Assembly: GCA_044508625.1 (NCBI GenBank)
Contig: JBIQHJ010000002.1
Coordinates: 62,001 to 126,000, forward strand
Reading direction: 5' to 3'
From: Castellaniella sp044508625
Lineage (GTDB): Bacteria; Pseudomonadota; Gammaproteobacteria; Burkholderiales; Burkholderiaceae_B
Length of the DNA: 64,000 nt
Numbering within the stretch: the first letter of the stretch is position 1; each line of letters starts with the position of its first letter. Made by a program: the position numbers and the translations under genes. Below, piece after piece: positions 62,059-64,000 of the stretch. A model generated the notes under the pieces. That model was given only the letters and a program-made list of their open reading frames with translations. It ran no database searches and was not told where the DNA came from.

Positions 62059-63471
62059 ATGTCCACCAACGAAGAAGTCGTGAAGATGATCGCCGAACGC
62101 GAAGTGGCGTTCGTGGATTTTCGCTACACCGACACCCTGGGCCGCGAACATCACCTGACCACGCCGGCGCGCCTCGTGGACGAGGACAAGATGGAGGCGG
62201 GCGTGGCCTTCGACGGCTCGTCGCTGCCCGGCTGGAAGGGGATCGAGGCCTCCGACATGCTGCTGATCCCCGATCCCTCGACGGCGCGCATGGATCCGTT
62301 CCGCGAGGAGGCCACGCTGATCCTGACCTGCGACGTGGTCGAGCCCTCCGACCTCAAGGGCTATGACCGCGACCCGCGCTCGCTCGCGCGCCGCGCCGAG
62401 GCCTACCTCAAGTCCAGCGGCCTGGGCGACACCGCGTACTTCGGGCCCGAGCCCGAATTCTTCGTGTTCGACAGCATTAGCTGGAATGCCGAGATGTCCG
62501 GCTGCTTCGTCAAGATCCGCTCCGAGGAAGGCGCGTGGTCCTGCGCGGACGACGCCAACGGCACCAACCTGGGGCACCGGCCCGGCGTCAAGGGCGGCTA
62601 CGTGCCGGTGCCGCCGGTCGATTCCTTCCAGGACATGCGCTCGGAGATGTGCCTGCTGATGGAACAGCTCGGCGTGCCGGTCGAGGTCCACCACCACGAG
62701 GTCGCGACGGCGGGCCAGCTCGAGATCGGCACGCGCTTCAGCACCCTGGTGCAGCGCGCCGACTGGAACCAGGTCATGAAGTACGTGATCCACAACGTGG
62801 CCCACGTCTACGGCAAGACCGCGACCTTCATGCCCAAGCCCATCGTGGGCGACAACGGCTCGGGGATGCACGTGCACCAGTCCATCTGGAAGGACGGCCA
62901 GAACCTGTTCGCCGGCAATGGCTACGGCGGCCTGTCCGAGTTCGCCCTGTACTACATCGGCGGCATCATCAAGCACGCGCGCGCGCTGAACGCGATCACC
63001 AATCCGTCCACGAATTCGTACAAGCGCCTGGTGCCGCACTACGAGGCCCCGGTCAAGCTCGCCTACTCGGCGCGCAACCGCTCGGCCTCCATCCGCATCC
63101 CCTACGTCGGCAACCCCAAGGCCCGCCGCATCGAGGCGCGCTTCCCGGACCCCCTGGCCAATCCCTACCTGGCGTTCTCGGCCCTGATGATGGCGGGCCT
63201 GGACGGCGTGCAGAACAGGATCCATCCGGGCGACCCGGCGGACAAGAACCTCTATGACCTGCCGCCCGAGGAGGACGCCAAGATCCCGACGGTCTGCTCG
63301 TCGCTGGAGCAGGCCCTCGAGGCACTGGACCGCGACCGCGAGTTCCTGACGCGCGGCGGGGTGTTCAGCAACGACCTGATCGACGCCTATCTCACCCTCA
63401 AGGCCGGCGAGCTCGATCGCCTGCGCGTGACCCCGCATCCCGTCGAATTCGACATGTACTACAGCCTGTAG
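62059..63471 (+). CDS. glnA: Glutamine synthetase type I
   Basis: This 470-residue dodecameric enzyme makes glutamine from glutamate, ammonia and ATP. It has FDGSSLPGWKGIEASDM, the ATP-binding KPIVGDNGSGMHVHQS and the adenylylation loop NLYDLPPEE whose Tyr is the target of GlnE. The ATG at 62059 follows AGGAG. It is followed after 16 bp by ntrB, the usual glnA-ntrB(-ntrC) order. Confidence 0.97.
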   Translation: MSTNEEVVKMIAEREVAFVDFRYTDTLGREHHLTTPARLVDEDKMEAGVAFDGSSLPGWKGIEASDMLLIPDPSTARMDPFREEATLILTCDVVEPSDLKGYDRDPRSLARRAEAYLKSSGLGDTAYFGPEPEFFVFDSISWNAEMSGCFVKIRSEEGAWSCADDANGTNLGHRPGVKGGYVPVPPVDSFQDMRSEMCLLMEQLGVPVEVHHHEVATAGQLEIGTRFSTLVQRADWNQVMKYVIHNVAHVYGKTATFMPKPIVGDNGSGMHVHQSIWKDGQNLFAGNGYGGLSEFALYYIGGIIKHARALNAITNPSTNSYKRLVPHYEAPVKLAYSARNRSASIRIPYVGNPKARRIEARFPDPLANPYLAFSALMMAGLDGVQNRIHPGDPADKNLYDLPPEEDAKIPTVCSSLEQALEALDRDREFLTRGGVFSNDLIDAYLTLKAGELDRLRVTPHPVEFDMYYSL

Positions 63472-63487
63472 GCGAGGGGCCGCCCCC

Positions 63488-64000
63488 ATGGACCCCTCCG
63501 GCTTCGACCTGCTGAAGACCGCGGTGCTGCTGCTGGACGAGGACTTGCGGGTGCGCCATGCCAACACCGCGGCGGAGGAATACTTCGGCCTGTCGCGCCG
63601 CCAGCTCGAGGGCATGGATGGGGCCGGGCTCATCGGCGGGGTCCCGAGCGTCGTCAAGGTTCCCCTGCGCGGGGCGCCATGGGCCTGGCTCTACGAGATC
63701 CCCGTGCGGGCGACCTTGCTGGACGACCGGCAGCACGCCCATGCCGACCAGGCCGCGCAGCGCGAGTCGCTGCGCAACCTGGCCCACGAGATCCGCAATC
63801 CCCTGAGCGGCCTGCGCGCCGCCGCGCAGTTGCTCGAGGCCGAGCTCGACGATCCGGGGCTGCGGGACTATACCGGCGTCATCATCGCGGAGGCCGACCG
63901 CCTGGTCGAGCTGGTCGAGCGGCTGGTGTCCTCGCAGCGCCATGGGCTGGAGATCCGTTGTTTCAACATCCACGAGGTGTGCGAACGGGTCCACACCCTG
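63488..64000 (+). CDS. ntrB: NtrB (GlnL) nitrogen sensor kinase, partial at the right edge
   Basis: The first 171 residues are visible. An N-terminal PAS-like domain (LLKTAVLLLDEDLRVRHANT) leads to the phosphoacceptor motif NLAHEIRNPLSGLRAAAQLL with His100. E. coli NtrB has this His at about 139, so the region between is shorter here by nearly 40 residues, apparently by loss of the second half of the PAS fold. NtrB phosphorylates NtrC, which should bind the sites upstream of glnA. Confidence 0.9.
   Translation, partial: MDPSGFDLLKTAVLLLDEDLRVRHANTAAEEYFGLSRRQLEGMDGAGLIGGVPSVVKVPLRGAPWAWLYEIPVRATLLDDRQHAHADQAAQRESLRNLAHEIRNPLSGLRAAAQLLEAELDDPGLRDYTGVIIAEADRLVELVERLVSSQRHGLEIRCFNIHEVCERVHTL

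Overview
The window is very GC-rich (I judge roughly 68-70% by eye) and densely coded, with many 4-bp ATGA overlaps. It looks like a chromosomal segment of a betaproteobacterium of the order Burkholderiales, most likely Alcaligenaceae (Bordetella/Achromobacter-like). That placement is an inference from codon/base style and gene content: poly-GlcNAc genes, imuA-imuB-dnaE2, several Liv-type ABC transporters, and glnA followed by ntrB. There are no rRNA genes, phage genes or CRISPR arrays, and I saw no tRNA gene.

Layout. (1) 1-10200, minus strand: an extracellular-matrix locus. A complete pgaABCD set (poly-beta-1,6-GlcNAc) is followed on the same strand by csgE-csgF-csgG, one curlin, a CsgH-like chaperone and a CsgD/LuxR-like regulator cut by the left edge. 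(2) 10201-10916: a 0.7-kb AT-richer intergenic region with a good intrinsic terminator. (3) 10917-18747: a Liv-type ABC importer in which permease LivM and ATPase LivG are one polypeptide, then an acetyl-CoA-synthetase-type ligase and an AraC regulator. (4) 18817-20965: an ECF sigma factor facing a two-gene operon (TTHB210/DUF5602-like protein plus Tat-exported cupredoxin). Both share the same promoter-like motif with identical spacing. (5) 21144-25544: a polar amino-acid ABC importer without an ATPase gene, and a KtrAB/TrkAH potassium system. (6) 25723-27387: an Old Yellow Enzyme and YqeY. (7) 27582-32876: the SOS mutagenesis cassette imuA-imuB-dnaE2 behind a perfect LexA box; dnaE2 carries an in-frame 81-bp tandem repeat. 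(8) 32942-38623: an NRDE protein, an orphan FlhE-like protein, fabA-fabB and two MFS exporters. (9) 38725-45069: an unusual nitric-oxide-reductase operon (small membrane protein, two-heme NorC-like cytochrome, C-terminally extended NorB) and a NarXL-like two-component pair. (10) 45197-47548: a lipoprotein sulfatase ending in dockerin-like calcium-binding repeats. (11) 47618-57866: a GAF/PucR-type regulator divergent from an eight-gene operon: Liv-type ABC importer, class III CoA-transferase, crotonase, and a class II HMG-CoA reductase. (12) 57934-64000: a fic remnant, yicC, rph-rdgB-hemW, and glnA-ntrB with two NtrC sites and a sigma-54 promoter.

How the parts work together. Region 1 is a combined polysaccharide and amyloid biofilm locus. 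Region 11 is the most interesting metabolic unit. Its reductase has every catalytic residue of the catabolic Pseudomonas mevalonii enzyme at the same residue number, and the operon supplies uptake and acyl-CoA chemistry, so I read it as a mevalonate or 3-hydroxy-3-methylglutarate utilisation operon that lacks a linked HMG-CoA lyase. Region 4 looks like a small self-contained sigma-factor regulon predicted from sequence.
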